A stretch of DNA of 64,000 bases. Origin: an uncultured Clostridia bacterium (lineage in GTDB: Bacteria; Bacillota; Clostridia; Christensenellales; Borkfalkiaceae). The stretch covers positions 1 to 64,000 of the forward strand of contig CANOUP010000002.1 of the NCBI GenBank assembly GCA_947570625.1, in the 5' to 3' direction. Of the stretch, positions 33,965 through 43,016 are shown one piece after another (the first letter of the stretch is position 1; every line of letters starts with the position of its first letter). A program made the position numbers and the translations under genes. The notes beneath the pieces are model-generated. The model did no database searches. It had not been told where the DNA came from and was given only the letters and a program-made list of their open reading frames with translations.

Positions 33965-35236
33965 TCAAATTTGTTCAAGCGCCTGTTCCAAATCCGCAAT
34001 TATGTCGGAAGGGTTCTCTATTCCCACGGACAGCCTTATAAGGTTGTGCGGTACGCCCGCTTTTACAAGGTCCTCTTCCGAAAGCTGGCGGTGGGTGGTG
34101 GAAGCGGGGTGAAGCACACAGCTTCTTACGTCGGCTACGTGCGTTTCCTGCGTTATCAGTTTAAGCGCTTCCATAAATTTGGCGCATGTTTCGACGCTTC
34201 CTTTAATTCCGAAGCTCATCATACCGCCCTGCCCGTCGGGCATATACTTCTGGGCAAGTTTATGGTACTTGTTGTCTTTCAGCGAAGGGTGGAGAACCCA
34301 GTCTATTTTGGGGTGTTTATTCAGGTATTCGGCAACGGCTCTCGCGTTGGAGGAGTGACGTTCCATTCTTAGCGCAAGCGTGTCGCTTCCTATGTATGAA
34401 AGGAAAGCGTTTTGCGGGCTCATTATCGCGCCGTAGTCGCGCATCATCTGCGCACGGCATTTCGTGCCGAACGCAACGGGCAAATCCGCGTAGACTAGTC
34501 CGTGATAGCTTTCGTCGGGAGTATTGAAAGAAGAATATCTTTCGTTGCCTTTGAACTTAAAGTTACCGCAGTCAACGATTACGCCGCCGAGCGCCGCCGC
34601 GTGTCCGTCGAGATATTTCGAAGAGGAGTGAATAATTATATTTGCTCCGAAATCTTTGGGACGGCATAAAACGGGTGTCGCAAGCGTATTGTCGACCGCG
34701 AACAGTACGCCGTACTTTTGCGCTATTGCGGAAATTTTATCGAAGTCGAGTACGATTATCGCAGGATTAGCGACCGTTTCGGTGAATATTATTCTCGTCT
34801 TATCGTCGATGAGTTTTTCTATTTCTTCGGCGGGGTCGTCGGGATTGAAGAACCTGCACTCTATGCCGAGTTTGGGCAGGGTGGTGGAGAAAAGATTGTA
34901 AGTGCCGCCGTAAACCGCCTGCGACGAAAGAATATTGTCGCCAGCGCCGGCAACGGTAAATACAGTAAGGGCGGTTGCGCTCATTCCGGAAGCACAGCCT
35001 ATACCGCACACACCGCCTTCAAGCGCGGAAACCTTACCTTCGAAAGCCGACACGGTGGGGTTGGCAAGACGGGTATAAAAATATCCGTCGCTTTTAAGGT
35101 CGAACAAGTCTGCCATATCCTGCGTCTTTTCATAGACGTAAGTCGTAGACTGGGATATGGGCGGTATGCGAGCCTCGCCTGTTTTGGGTGAATAGCCTGC
35201 CTGTACGCAAAGAGTGTCCTGTTTGTAATTTTTCAT
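33965..35236 (-). CDS. metY: O-acetylhomoserine sulfhydrylase
   Basis: A 423-residue PLP enzyme of the Cys/Met metabolism family. It has the MetY-type start (DTLCVQAGYSPKTGEARIPPI), SALEGGVCGIGCASGMSA, the PLP-binding lysine in IIHSSSKYLDGHAA and the C-terminal RLSVGIENPSDIIADLEQAL. It makes homocysteine directly from O-acetylhomoserine and sulfide. The neighbouring metA is predicted to supply O-acetylhomoserine. The gene begins 10 nt after smpB stops and has a GGAGA ribosome-binding site. No riboswitch precedes it. Confidence 0.96.
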   Translation of the reverse strand: MKNYKQDTLCVQAGYSPKTGEARIPPISQSTTYVYEKTQDMADLFDLKSDGYFYTRLANPTVSAFEGKVSALEGGVCGIGCASGMSATALTVFTVAGAGDNILSSQAVYGGTYNLFSTTLPKLGIECRFFNPDDPAEEIEKLIDDKTRIIFTETVANPAIIVLDFDKISAIAQKYGVLFAVDNTLATPVLCRPKDFGANIIIHSSSKYLDGHAAALGGVIVDCGNFKFKGNERYSSFNTPDESYHGLVYADLPVAFGTKCRAQMMRDYGAIMSPQNAFLSYIGSDTLALRMERHSSNARAVAEYLNKHPKIDWVLHPSLKDNKYHKLAQKYMPDGQGGMMSFGIKGSVETCAKFMEALKLITQETHVADVRSCVLHPASTTHRQLSEEDLVKAGVPHNLIRLSVGIENPSDIIADLEQALEQI

Positions 35237-35246
35237 AAGTATCTCC

Positions 35247-35696
35247 TTATCGGTATTCTTTAATCTGCCTTTCGAGGGCGCGTTTTTCGTCTTTTTCTGC
35301 TATGGCGCGCTTTTTATCGAAGCTCTGTTTGCCCTTGCACAGCGCGACTTCCACTTTTACCAGACTGCCTGAAAAATAGAGGGAGAGCGGTATAAGCGTA
35401 TAGCCTTTTTCGTTAATTTTTCCCACGATTTTATCTATTTCAGAGCGGTGCATCAACAGTTTCCTGTCCCGCTTTGAGTCCTTCGTGGAAAACGCGCCGG
35501 CCTTGTCGTATACGGCAATGTGCGCGTTTTTAAGCGTAAGCTGACCGTCGCGGATAAAGCAAAAGCTGTCTTTAAGATTACAGTTTCCCGCCCTCAAAGA
35601 CTTGACTTCCGCTCCTTCGAGCGCTATTCCCGCTTCGTACTTTTCAAGAATAAAATACTCGTACGTCGCGTAACGGTTGTACGCAATGGTTTTCAT
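35247..35696 (-). CDS. smpB: SsrA-binding protein
   Basis: A 149-residue SmpB, the tmRNA partner that rescues stalled ribosomes. Diagnostic segments are YEYFILEKYEAGIALEGAEVKSLR, NLKDSF, and the C-terminal basic tail KKRAIAEKDEKRALERQIKE. Two ATG codons are possible (35702 and 35696). The second fits the family start (MKTIAYNRYATYEY) and lies 7 nt beyond a TATAAT (35704-35709), so the mRNA may be leaderless. There is no Shine-Dalgarno sequence. The gene follows rnr, a conserved arrangement in Bacillota, and is followed by metY. Confidence 0.95.
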   Translation of the reverse strand: MKTIAYNRYATYEYFILEKYEAGIALEGAEVKSLRAGNCNLKDSFCFIRDGQLTLKNAHIAVYDKAGAFSTKDSKRDRKLLMHRSEIDKIVGKINEKGYTLIPLSLYFSGSLVKVEVALCKGKQSFDKKRAIAEKDEKRALERQIKEYR

Positions 35697-35739
35697 AGTC
35701 ATTATTATATCACAAATTTTCCAATAGTAAAATAAATTT

Positions 35740-37647
35740 TTAATCGGTTAATGAAAACATTACTCGCATTCTGCCGAAATCGCACCCGTCGACCATGACA
35801 TTTATCCTGTCGCCGAGGCGGAAACTTCTTTTAACCCCTTTCAAAAGAAATTTTTCCGGTATGAGCTCGTAGCCCCCGCCGGGCAGTTCTTCGATAGGTA
35901 TAAGCCCTTCGATAGTGTTGTTCAGCTCGCAGAATACGCCGAAATTAGTGACGCCAGAAACAACGGCTTCGTATTCCTCGCCGATTCTGTCCGACATATA
36001 TACGACCTTGTAAAGCGCGTCGACCTCGCGCTCGGCTTCGTCGGCGATTCTTTCCCGCTCGGAAGCGTCTGCGCCCGCTTGTTCGGCAAGCAAAGCAAAT
36101 TTTGTTACGCTTCCGCCGTGTAAAAGTTTTTTCACGACGCGGTGCACGAACAAATCGGGGTATCTTCTTATTGGCGAAGTAAAGTGACAGTAGCAGTCGG
36201 AAGCAAGCCCGAAGTGTCCGAGATTTTCTTCGCAGTATCTGGCTTTCTGCATGCTTCTCAATAGTACTTTATTGACCGCGCCCGAATACGGCTTGTCCGA
36301 TACCCTTGTTAAAATATTTCGGTAATCTTTCGGTTTTACGTTTTCCGCGTCGATTTTTACGTTTATACCCAAATCCCGCAGAAAGGAAGAGAGGTTAGCC
36401 GTCTTTTCGGGCGAAGGTATTTCGTGAACGCGGTAAAGACAAGGGGCGTTTTTGGATTGAAGGAACTCAGCAACCGCCTCGTTCGCGGAAATCATAAACT
36501 GCTCAATAATCCTTTCCGAAACTCCGCGCTCGTAATCGGGTATAACGATACTGCCGTCTTCGCCGATATAAATTTTCGCTTCGCGTAAATCGAGGTTTAC
36601 TTCGCCAGCGCTTTTTCTGCGCCCTTCCAGTTTAAGGCACAGCCTTTTCATATTTCTGACGGCGGAGGTCAGCTCTGCGAACTTTTCGCATGTTTCTCTG
36701 TCGCCGTCCAAAATCGCGTTTATTTCTGCATAGGTCGTTTTTCGTGCGCTTCGGATAATGCTCTCGCATATTTCATAACTTTGCCTTACGCCGTCCTTAT
36801 CGAAAACCATAACGCAGGAGAGCGCATATCTGTCCTCGCCCTCGTTTAAAGAACATGCGCCGTTCGAAAGCGATTTCGGAAGCATGGGCAGAACCCTGTC
36901 TGGGAAATAAACGCTTGTCCCGCGGTCGTAAGCTTCGCTGTCGAGCGCAGTATGAAGCTTTACGTAGTGGCTTACGTCTGCGATATGCACTCCGAGCCTG
37001 TAATTGTCGTCCGTCATTTCAAGGGAAACGCCGTCGTCGATGTCGCGCGTGTCAGAGCCGTCTATGGTGAATATCAGTTTGTCGCGGAAATCTTTTCGCG
37101 TTCCCGCAATAACGGGCTCAGCACTCACGCGGTCGGCTTCGGCGATTACTTCGTCTGGAAATTCCTCGTACAACCCGTGCGAACGGATTATGGAAAGTTC
37201 CTCGGTTTCGAAATCACCGCTCTCGCCGAGAATTTCCGAAACCTTGCCCTTTGGTTTTCCCTTGGGAGGGTAAGAGGTTATATCGCACAGCACTTTTTCG
37301 CCGTTTTTCGCTCCGCCGTTTAAAGCGCGGGGTATGCAGATTTCGGGCAGTTTCGTATCGTCGGGATAAACGAAACCGCGCTCGTAAGTTCCTACAACGC
37401 TTTTAGTCCGACGTTCGAGAATACCTATAATTCGCGCCTCGTCCTTGGTTCCGCGCACGTGTACGGCAGATACTCTGTCGCCGTCGTAAGCGCCGTTCAG
37501 AGAGGTGCGGGGCACGAAAAAGTCTTTGCCGTATTTTTCTTTGTTATCGGGGATTATAAACGCAAACCCGCGTTCGGTCGCCTGTACCGTTCCGGTAAAT
37601 TTGATTTCGCGCTGTTTGACGCGAGGTTTTCTTTTAATATAATTCAT
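35740..37647 (-). CDS. rnr: Ribonuclease R
   Basis: A 635-residue 3'-5' exoribonuclease of the RNase II/R family. Domains in order: cold-shock-like domains (about 15-160, FTGTVQATERGFAFII), the RNB catalytic domain with the acidic cluster DGSDTRDIDDGVSLE and FTSPIRRYPDLFVHR, and a C-terminal S1 domain (YEAVVSGVTNFGVFCEL). The start is placed at the ATG at 37647 (MNYIKRKPRVKQ) because the longer frame begins inside the secG terminator hairpin. The protein lacks the long lysine-rich tail of E. coli RNase R. It lies in the conserved secG-rnr-smpB order. Confidence 0.96.
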   Translation of the reverse strand: MNYIKRKPRVKQREIKFTGTVQATERGFAFIIPDNKEKYGKDFFVPRTSLNGAYDGDRVSAVHVRGTKDEARIIGILERRTKSVVGTYERGFVYPDDTKLPEICIPRALNGGAKNGEKVLCDITSYPPKGKPKGKVSEILGESGDFETEELSIIRSHGLYEEFPDEVIAEADRVSAEPVIAGTRKDFRDKLIFTIDGSDTRDIDDGVSLEMTDDNYRLGVHIADVSHYVKLHTALDSEAYDRGTSVYFPDRVLPMLPKSLSNGACSLNEGEDRYALSCVMVFDKDGVRQSYEICESIIRSARKTTYAEINAILDGDRETCEKFAELTSAVRNMKRLCLKLEGRRKSAGEVNLDLREAKIYIGEDGSIVIPDYERGVSERIIEQFMISANEAVAEFLQSKNAPCLYRVHEIPSPEKTANLSSFLRDLGINVKIDAENVKPKDYRNILTRVSDKPYSGAVNKVLLRSMQKARYCEENLGHFGLASDCYCHFTSPIRRYPDLFVHRVVKKLLHGGSVTKFALLAEQAGADASERERIADEAEREVDALYKVVYMSDRIGEEYEAVVSGVTNFGVFCELNNTIEGLIPIEELPGGGYELIPEKFLLKGVKRSFRLGDRINVMVDGCDFGRMRVMFSLTD

Positions 37648-37666
37648 TGTTTTAAAGGTAAATAAT

Positions 37667-37689
37667 AAGGCGGCCATAAAAGCCGCCTT
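37667..37689 (-). terminator. Hairpin after secG
   Basis: AAGGCGGC (37667-37674) and GCCGCCTT (37682-37689), with a T-rich stretch on the minus strand. It may partly separate secG from rnr. Confidence 0.65.
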
Positions 37690-37703
37690 TGTGTTTTATT
37701 CTT

Positions 37704-38021
37704 TTAAGGAACAAGCAGGTTTACGATATAAAGCGCAATGGAAAGGAATGCGAGTACGCCAAGACAAATCCACGTCCATTTTTTAAGTTTGCTTTCAATC
37801 GACTGTCCTCTGTTTTTACCGAAGAAGGTTTCGCTGGAAGCGGTAATACCCTGAATACCGTCCGAATTGCTCTTCTGGAACAGAACGATGATTATCGTAA
37901 CAAGCGCGGTAAGAAATAAAATTACAAGGCAGGTAATCGACAACACCATATATAAAGTATAAATAGCGTCCGACATACCGGCCGCGCCCTCAGGCTTTGT
38001 TACTAACAAATATGCGCCCAT
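37704..38021 (-). CDS. secG: Preprotein translocase subunit SecG
   Basis: A 105-residue inner-membrane protein with two helices (about residues 20-48 and 83-103) and the conserved loop VLFQKSNSDGIQGITASSETFFGK between them. It assists SecYE in protein export. The C-terminus is short, as in Gram-positive SecG. It has a GAGAGGT ribosome-binding site and its own promoter, and lies directly upstream of rnr. Confidence 0.95.
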   Translation of the reverse strand: MGAYLLVTKPEGAAGMSDAIYTLYMVLSITCLVILFLTALVTIIIVLFQKSNSDGIQGITASSETFFGKNRGQSIESKLKKWTWICLGVLAFLSIALYIVNLLVP

Positions 38022-38051
38022 AAAGTACCTCTCAATTAAGTCTACCTAAGA

Positions 38052-38080
38052 AGTATAACATAAAGAAAAAATATTTACAA
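38052..38080 (-). promoter_or_regulatory. Promoter of secG
   Basis: On the minus strand TTGTAA (38075-38080), 17-bp spacer, TATACT (38052-38057). Confidence 0.75.
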
Positions 38081-38086
38081 TCGATT

Positions 38087-39046
38087 TTATCCTGTTTTTT
38101 TGATTTTTAAACTTTTTTCACCGAATTTATTTATGATGAAAATACCCGCGCATACGAGAACGAGCGCGATAAGCGTAAACCATGACATAAGCTGTTCGGT
38201 TTCGTTTAAGATAATCGCCGAAAAGACCGCGCCGAACAGCGGGTTAGTGCTTTTAAATACTGCGACTTTGGAAACGGGGTTGTATCTTAACAGAAATCCT
38301 TGAAGAGTAAAGGCGCAAGCGGAGAGGAAGCCGAGGTACAAAAGCATAAAATAGCTTCCCGCGTTGACGGGACGAAAACTTCCGCCGAAGCAGAGTCCTA
38401 TTACAACGAGCACGCACCCGCCGAGTAAAAACTGGTAACCGCACAGCGACGCTGTGTCATCGTGCTTTGAAAATATTTTAACAAGCCCCGCGGCGATTGC
38501 CGACGACAGTCCCGAAAGTATTACGAATCCTTCGCCAAGCATTGTGAAAGAGAATGAGAAATCGCCTCCTATATTTATCAGAATCACTCCGCCGAAGCCT
38601 AAAATGCACCCCGCAAGTTTTACAGGATTGAACTTTTCCGTTCTGAAAACGAAACACGCGATAATAATCGTAAAGAATACGCCCAGCCCGTTCAGGACGG
38701 AAGCTTTTACGCCCGCCGTGTGCGCAAGTCCTATATAGAAAAAAGTATACTGCGCCGAGGTCTGGAAGAGTGCGAGAAGTCCCACGCGCCATAAATTTTT
38801 CGGTTTCGGCGCAAGGAATTTTCTTTTGGCAATACTTGCAAAGGCAATGACGAGTATGCCTGCCAATGTAAACCGCGTACCCGCGAACAGCATAAGAGAA
38901 GGCACGCTTTCCGTATCCACGCTGAAAAGCTTATAGCCGATTTTTACGCAGGGGAAAGCGCTTCCCCACAGAATACAGCAAATAATCGCGCATATGCACA
39001 CTATATAATTTTTTGAAAAAAATTTTTCGGGTTCTTTTATCAACAT
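38087..39046 (-). CDS. EamA (drug/metabolite) family transporter
   Basis: A 319-residue protein with ten predicted helices in two EamA repeats (about residues 15-150 and 165-305). Blocks such as LWGSAFPCVKIGYKL and FTLAGILVIAFASI are typical of the DMT superfamily, whose members export amino acids, nucleotides or drugs; the substrate is unknown. The minus-strand promoter TTGCCT-17-TATACT upstream puts the RNA start within a few bases of the ATG, and no ribosome-binding site is seen. It seems monocistronic. Confidence 0.92.
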   Translation of the reverse strand: MLIKEPEKFFSKNYIVCICAIICCILWGSAFPCVKIGYKLFSVDTESVPSLMLFAGTRFTLAGILVIAFASIAKRKFLAPKPKNLWRVGLLALFQTSAQYTFFYIGLAHTAGVKASVLNGLGVFFTIIIACFVFRTEKFNPVKLAGCILGFGGVILINIGGDFSFSFTMLGEGFVILSGLSSAIAAGLVKIFSKHDDTASLCGYQFLLGGCVLVVIGLCFGGSFRPVNAGSYFMLLYLGFLSACAFTLQGFLLRYNPVSKVAVFKSTNPLFGAVFSAIILNETEQLMSWFTLIALVLVCAGIFIINKFGEKSLKIKKTG

Positions 39047-39070
39047 CTACACCATTAGTATATTACAAAA

Positions 39071-39100
39071 TAAAAAAATAGGCAAACGGTTTTGCCTATT
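39071..39100 (-). terminator. Terminator of the XRE remnant
   Basis: On the minus strand AATAGGCAAA-loop-TTTGCCTATT (39077-39100) is followed by seven T. It sits directly at the stop codon of the XRE fragment at 39096. Confidence 0.8.
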
Positions 39101-39164
39101 CGTTCAGCCCGAGTATGTAGTCCGCGGAAACGTAGAGTACTTTACATAAATTCGATAAAAGAAA
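39096..39164 (-). pseudogene. C-terminal remnant of an XRE-family regulator
   Basis: On the minus strand an open frame ending in TAG (39096-39098) reads FLLSNLCKVLYVSADYILGL then NE. This matches the end of the HTH_3 domain of XRE repressors (NLCKxLxVSADYLLGLxE). The rest of the gene is missing: the similarity stops at the gpmI terminator (39164-39192). The fragment still has its own terminator, which indicates a once complete small regulator gene that was deleted up to the gpmI terminator. Confidence 0.7.
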
Positions 39165-39192
39165 AATACCCGTGGCAGTGCCGCGGGTATTT
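39164..39192 (-). terminator. Terminator of gpmI
   Basis: AAATACCCG (39164-39172) with CGGGTATTT (39184-39192) around a TGGCAGTGCCG loop region; T-rich on the minus strand. Confidence 0.8.
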
Positions 39193-39205
39193 ATTTTTAA
39201 AGCTT

Positions 39206-40762
39206 TTATTCGATAAGACTTTTGCCCGTCATTTCTTCGGGAACGGGCAGACCCATTACAGTAAGAAGAGTGGGGGCAAGGTCTGCAAGCACGCCGTCGT
39301 TACGGAGCTTCGCGTCCTTGTATTTGTCGGAAACGAGAACAACGGGTACGGGGTTGGTAGTATGTGCCGTGAAGGGAGAGCCGTCGTCGGAAAGAAGTCT
39401 GTCAGCATTGCCGTGGTCGGCTGTGAGCAGTGCCGAACCGCCCATTTCAAGAATTTTGTCCGTTACCTTCTTGACGCACTCGTCAACGGTATGAACGGCT
39501 TTGACCGCCGCGGGAATAATACCGGTGTGCCCGACCATATCGCAGTTTGCGAAGTTGAGTATAACAACGTCGAATTCACCGCTGTCAAGCTCTTCAAGCA
39601 CTTTGTCGGTAACCTGATAAGCGCTCATTTCGGGCTGTAAATCGTATGTGGCGACTTTGGGCGAAGGTATCAAATCCCTTACTTCGTTTTCATTGGGTTC
39701 TTCGATACCGCCGTTAAAGAAGAAAGTTACGTGCGCGTATTTTTCCGTTTCCGCTATTCTCAACTGTTTCTTGCCGAGTTTTGCAAGATATTCGCCGAGA
39801 GTATTGTCCATAGACGTTTTAGGGAAGGCGATTTCAACGTCCTCGAACTGTGCGTCGTAGACGGTAAAACAGACGTAAACAGGATTGATATAGCCCGTTT
39901 TCCTGTCGAATGCCGTTCCCTTGGGTACGGTGAACAGCTTCTGCGAAAACGCGCGTGTAATCTGTCTTGCGCGGTCGGGGCGGAAGTTGAAGCAAATAAT
40001 GCTGTCGCCTTCTTCGATAAGACCCAGAGGTTTGCCGTCCTCGCATACTTTCGTGGGTTTAATAAACTCGTCGGTTATGCCTGCGGAATAGCTCTCTTCA
40101 ACAGCCTGCGCGGGGTCGGTACAGCCTATGCCCATACCGAGGGTAAGCATATCGTAAGCTTTTTCTATTCTGTCCCAGTTGTTGTCCCTGTCCATAGCGT
40201 AATATCTACCGCATAAGGACGCTATTTTGCCTATGCCCGCTTTTTTCATTTCGGCTTGCAGTTCGCGTATAAAGCCCGCGCCGGAAGTAGGGGATACGTC
40301 CCTGCCGTCCATAAAGCAGTGTACGTAGCATTCTTTAAGCCCGCGCTGTTTCGCCATTTGCAAAAGCGCGTAAACGTGGGTAATATGGCTGTGCACCCCG
40401 CCGTCGGACAGAAGCCCGTAAAGGTGCAGTTTTTTGCCTCCGTTCAAGGCGTTGTCCATTGCCTTTATAAGCGCGGGATTTTCGAAGAAATCGCCGTCGT
40501 TTACGGCTTTGGTAATCTTGGTCAAATCCTGATATACTATTCTGCCTGCGCCCATATTAAGGTGCCCGACTTCGCTGTTGCCCATCTGACCGTCGGGCAG
40601 ACCGACGCTCATACCGCTTGCGCCGAGAGAAGAAGAGGGGTACTCGTTGATAAGCGCGTTTACGTTTTTGCTTCCGTCAACGGAAATAGCGTTTCCTCCG
40701 CCTGCGGGAGCAAGTCCGTAACCGTCCATAATTATTATTGCGTAAGGTATTTTCTTTTCCAT
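39206..40762 (-). CDS. gpmI: 2,3-bisphosphoglycerate-independent phosphoglycerate mutase
   Basis: A 518-residue, manganese-dependent iPGM that interconverts 3- and 2-phosphoglycerate. The N-terminal phosphatase part shows IIMDGYG and the catalytic serine in GQMGNSEVGHLNMGAGR (about residue 67). The transferase domain follows (about 80-310), and LLTADHGNADRL carries metal ligands near residue 450. Length is normal. It follows tpiA by 8 nt in the glycolytic operon. Confidence 0.97.
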   Translation of the reverse strand: MEKKIPYAIIIMDGYGLAPAGGGNAISVDGSKNVNALINEYPSSSLGASGMSVGLPDGQMGNSEVGHLNMGAGRIVYQDLTKITKAVNDGDFFENPALIKAMDNALNGGKKLHLYGLLSDGGVHSHITHVYALLQMAKQRGLKECYVHCFMDGRDVSPTSGAGFIRELQAEMKKAGIGKIASLCGRYYAMDRDNNWDRIEKAYDMLTLGMGIGCTDPAQAVEESYSAGITDEFIKPTKVCEDGKPLGLIEEGDSIICFNFRPDRARQITRAFSQKLFTVPKGTAFDRKTGYINPVYVCFTVYDAQFEDVEIAFPKTSMDNTLGEYLAKLGKKQLRIAETEKYAHVTFFFNGGIEEPNENEVRDLIPSPKVATYDLQPEMSAYQVTDKVLEELDSGEFDVVILNFANCDMVGHTGIIPAAVKAVHTVDECVKKVTDKILEMGGSALLTADHGNADRLLSDDGSPFTAHTTNPVPVVLVSDKYKDAKLRNDGVLADLAPTLLTVMGLPVPEEMTGKSLIE

Positions 40763-40770
40763 ACGTCACC

Positions 40771-41517
40771 TTATTTATCGAAGTTTACTATTTTCGCAAA
40801 GTCAAGCTTTAACGAAGCGCCGCCTATAAGTCCGCCGTCGATATCGGGCTGAGCCATAAGGCCTTTGCAGTTGCCCGCGTTCATGCTTCCGCCGTACTGG
40901 ATAACGATTTTTTCCGCGCACTTGGGGCAGAAAAGTTCGCCGATTTTTTTACGGATATAAGCAATTGTTTTCTGAGCCTGTTCGTCCGTAGCCGTCCTGC
41001 CCGTGCCGATAGCCCATACGGGTTCGTAAGCGATGACGATTTTGGTGACGTCGTCTATGCCGTTAAGACCGTCTTTAAGCTGTCTGTCCAAAACTTCGTT
41101 GGTTTTTCCGCTTTCGCGCTCTTCCAAAAGTTCGCCGACGCAGACGATGGGGGTAAGGCCGGCGTTAAGAGCGGTAAGCGTGCGCTTATTTACCGTTTCG
41201 TCGGTTTCTCCGAAGTACTGGCGTCTTTCGCTGTGACCGATAATAACGTATTTAACGCCGTATTCTTTAAGCATATCCGCGGAGATTTCGCCCGTATACG
41301 CGCCCGAGTTTGCCCAGTGCACGTTTTCTGCGCCGATATGTATGTTAGTGCCGGCGGAAGCCTTGGTCATTGCGGGGATTAAAATTGCGGGCACGCAAAG
41401 GCACACGTCGCAGTTCGCGTCCTTGACAAGGGGAATAAGCTCCTTGATAAGCTGTGTTCCGCTTTCCGCGGTCATGTTCATTTTCCAGTTGCCTGCGATA
41501 AAAGGTTTTCTTGACAT
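40771..41517 (-). CDS. tpiA: Triosephosphate isomerase
   Basis: A 248-residue TIM-barrel enzyme. Catalytic residues are visible: Lys in AGNWKMN (residue 12), His in IIGHSERRQYFGE (about residue 96) and Glu in AYEPVWAIGTGRTAT (about residue 166). It has a TAGGAG ribosome-binding site and a promoter inside the pgk terminator region, so it can be transcribed independently of pgk. gpmI follows. Confidence 0.98.
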   Translation of the reverse strand: MSRKPFIAGNWKMNMTAESGTQLIKELIPLVKDANCDVCLCVPAILIPAMTKASAGTNIHIGAENVHWANSGAYTGEISADMLKEYGVKYVIIGHSERRQYFGETDETVNKRTLTALNAGLTPIVCVGELLEERESGKTNEVLDRQLKDGLNGIDDVTKIVIAYEPVWAIGTGRTATDEQAQKTIAYIRKKIGELFCPKCAEKIVIQYGGSMNAGNCKGLMAQPDIDGGLIGGASLKLDFAKIVNFDK

Positions 41518-41548
41518 ATTGTACTCCTAAGTTTTTTTAACGTACACA

Positions 41549-41577
41549 ATTATATCACTATATAAAAAAAATGGCAA
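41549..41577 (-). promoter_or_regulatory. Promoter of tpiA, interleaved with the pgk terminator
   Basis: On the minus strand TTGCCA (41572-41577), 17-bp spacer, TATAAT (41549-41554). The spacer begins with the eight-T tract of the pgk terminator. Confidence 0.75.
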
Positions 41578-41654
41578 TCGCATTAAATGCAATTGTCGCT
41601 TTTTTATGATTTTTAAATGGTAAACGGGCTTACGGTTGTTAACCGCAAGCCCGT
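41563..41654 (-). terminator. Tandem hairpins after pgk
   Basis: First hairpin on the minus strand: ACGGGCTT/AAGCCCGT with inner CGGTT/AACCG (41624-41654), without a good T-tract. Second: CAATTGCAT-ttaa-ATGCGATTG (41575-41595, one mismatch), followed by eight T (41563-41571). Confidence 0.75.
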
Positions 41655-41668
41655 AAAAGCATACAAAT

Positions 41669-42979
41669 TTAATTCTTTTCGTTAAGGCAGGCGATGCCGG
41701 GGAGAACTTTTCCTTCGAACAGTTCGAGCGACGCGCCTCCGCCCGTGGAAATATGGGTCATCTTATCCGCATAGCCAAGCTGTTGAACAGCGGCCGCGCT
41801 GTCGCCTCCGCCGATGATAGTCGTGCATTTGCCGTATACGTCGGCAAGCGCCTGAGCGACTGCAATTGTTCCCTTGGCGAGAGTGGGGTTCTCGAATACG
41901 CCCATAGGACCGTTCCAGATAACCGATTTAGCAGTGTGAACTTTGTCTGCGTAAAGCTTTCTCGTCTTTTCGCCGATATCCATACCCATAAGCGAAGCGG
42001 GTATTTCGTTTGCGGGAACGGTTTTAACTTCGATTTCGCCGTCGATGGGGTCGGGGAAGTGGTCCGCAACGACCGTGTCAACGGGGAGAAGAAGTTCTTT
42101 GCCTGCTTTTTCGGCTTTTTCCATCATTTCCTTGCAGTAAGCAATTTTATCTTCTTCGAGAAGGGAAGTGCCTACTTCGTAGCCCTTTGCTTTAAGGAAG
42201 GTGTAAGCCATACCTCCGCCGATGATAAGGGTGTCGCACTTTTCGAGAAGGTTGTTGATAACGTTGAGTTTATCCGCGACCTTCGCACCGCCGAGGATAG
42301 CGACGAAGGGACGCTTGGGATTTTCGAGAGTATCAGCCATAACCGAAAGTTCTTTTTCGATAAGGAATCCGCAAACCGCAGTCTTTATAATTCCGTATTC
42401 GACGATAGCGGCGGTGGAAGCGTGCGAGCGGTGCGCGGTTCCGAACGCGTCGTTGACGTAAATTTCAGCGTCGTATGCAAGCTCTTTGCAGAACGCTTCG
42501 TCTTTCTTTTCCTCTTCCCAGTGGAAGCGGAGGTTTTCAAGGAGAACGGCTTCTCCGCAATTCAAAGCATCGCGCTTAGCCTTTGCGTCCGCGCCGATTA
42601 CGTCGGAAGCAAATACTACTTTGCCGTTTAAAAGCTCGTTAAGTCTTTTAGCAACGGGTGCGAGGGTGAGCTTTTTGGGTTCGTCCTTTTTAGCCTTTTC
42701 AATTATTGCTTCCGCGGTGGTTTCGCCTGCGTCAACCTTTTTCTTGTCTTTTTTGTTGAGCTTGACTTCGTCTGAGAAAATCGAGTGGGGCTTGCCCATA
42801 TGCGAACAGAGCGTAACGCGCGCGCCATGTTCCAAAAGATATTTAATGGTGGGAAGCGCGCCCTGAATTCTGTTTTCGTCGGTAATGACTCCGTCCTTCA
42901 TGGGAACGTTGAAGTCGCAGCGCACAAGCACCTTTTTGCCGTGTAAGTCTTTAAGGTCTTTAACGGACATTTTGTTCAT
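41669..42979 (-). CDS. pgk: Phosphoglycerate kinase
   Basis: A 436-residue glycolytic kinase. It has the signature [16 protein letters not shown], the nucleotide-domain block [19 protein letters not shown] and the C-terminal [13 protein letters not shown]. It is longer than most PGKs (about 395-400), mainly through an insertion after residue 80 ([16 protein letters not shown], then [10 protein letters not shown]). The start is the ATG at 42979 (MNKMSVKDL), which follows AAAGGAG; a longer upstream frame has no start signals. It has a strong promoter and heads the pgk-tpiA-gpmI cluster. Confidence 0.97.
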   Translation of the reverse strand: MNKMSVKDLKDLHGKKVLVRCDFNVPMKDGVITDENRIQGALPTIKYLLEHGARVTLCSHMGKPHSIFSDEVKLNKKDKKKVDAGETTAEAIIEKAKKDEPKKLTLAPVAKRLNELLNGKVVFASDVIGADAKAKRDALNCGEAVLLENLRFHWEEEKKDEAFCKELAYDAEIYVNDAFGTAHRSHASTAAIVEYGIIKTAVCGFLIEKELSVMADTLENPKRPFVAILGGAKVADKLNVINNLLEKCDTLIIGGGMAYTFLKAKGYEVGTSLLEEDKIAYCKEMMEKAEKAGKELLLPVDTVVADHFPDPIDGEIEVKTVPANEIPASLMGMDIGEKTRKLYADKVHTAKSVIWNGPMGVFENPTLAKGTIAVAQALADVYGKCTTIIGGGDSAAAVQQLGYADKMTHISTGGGASLELFEGKVLPGIACLNEKN

Positions 42980-43016
42980 TGTAAATTGCTCCTTTGATAA
43001 TATATTTTGCCACATA

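Noticed and set aside
39092..40216. Long plus-strand frames opposite gpmI
   Set aside because: Composition and position show that they are reverse-strand shadows of the phosphoglycerate mutase gene.
41753..42631. A 292-residue plus-strand frame opposite pgk
   Set aside because: Shadow of pgk; no start signals.
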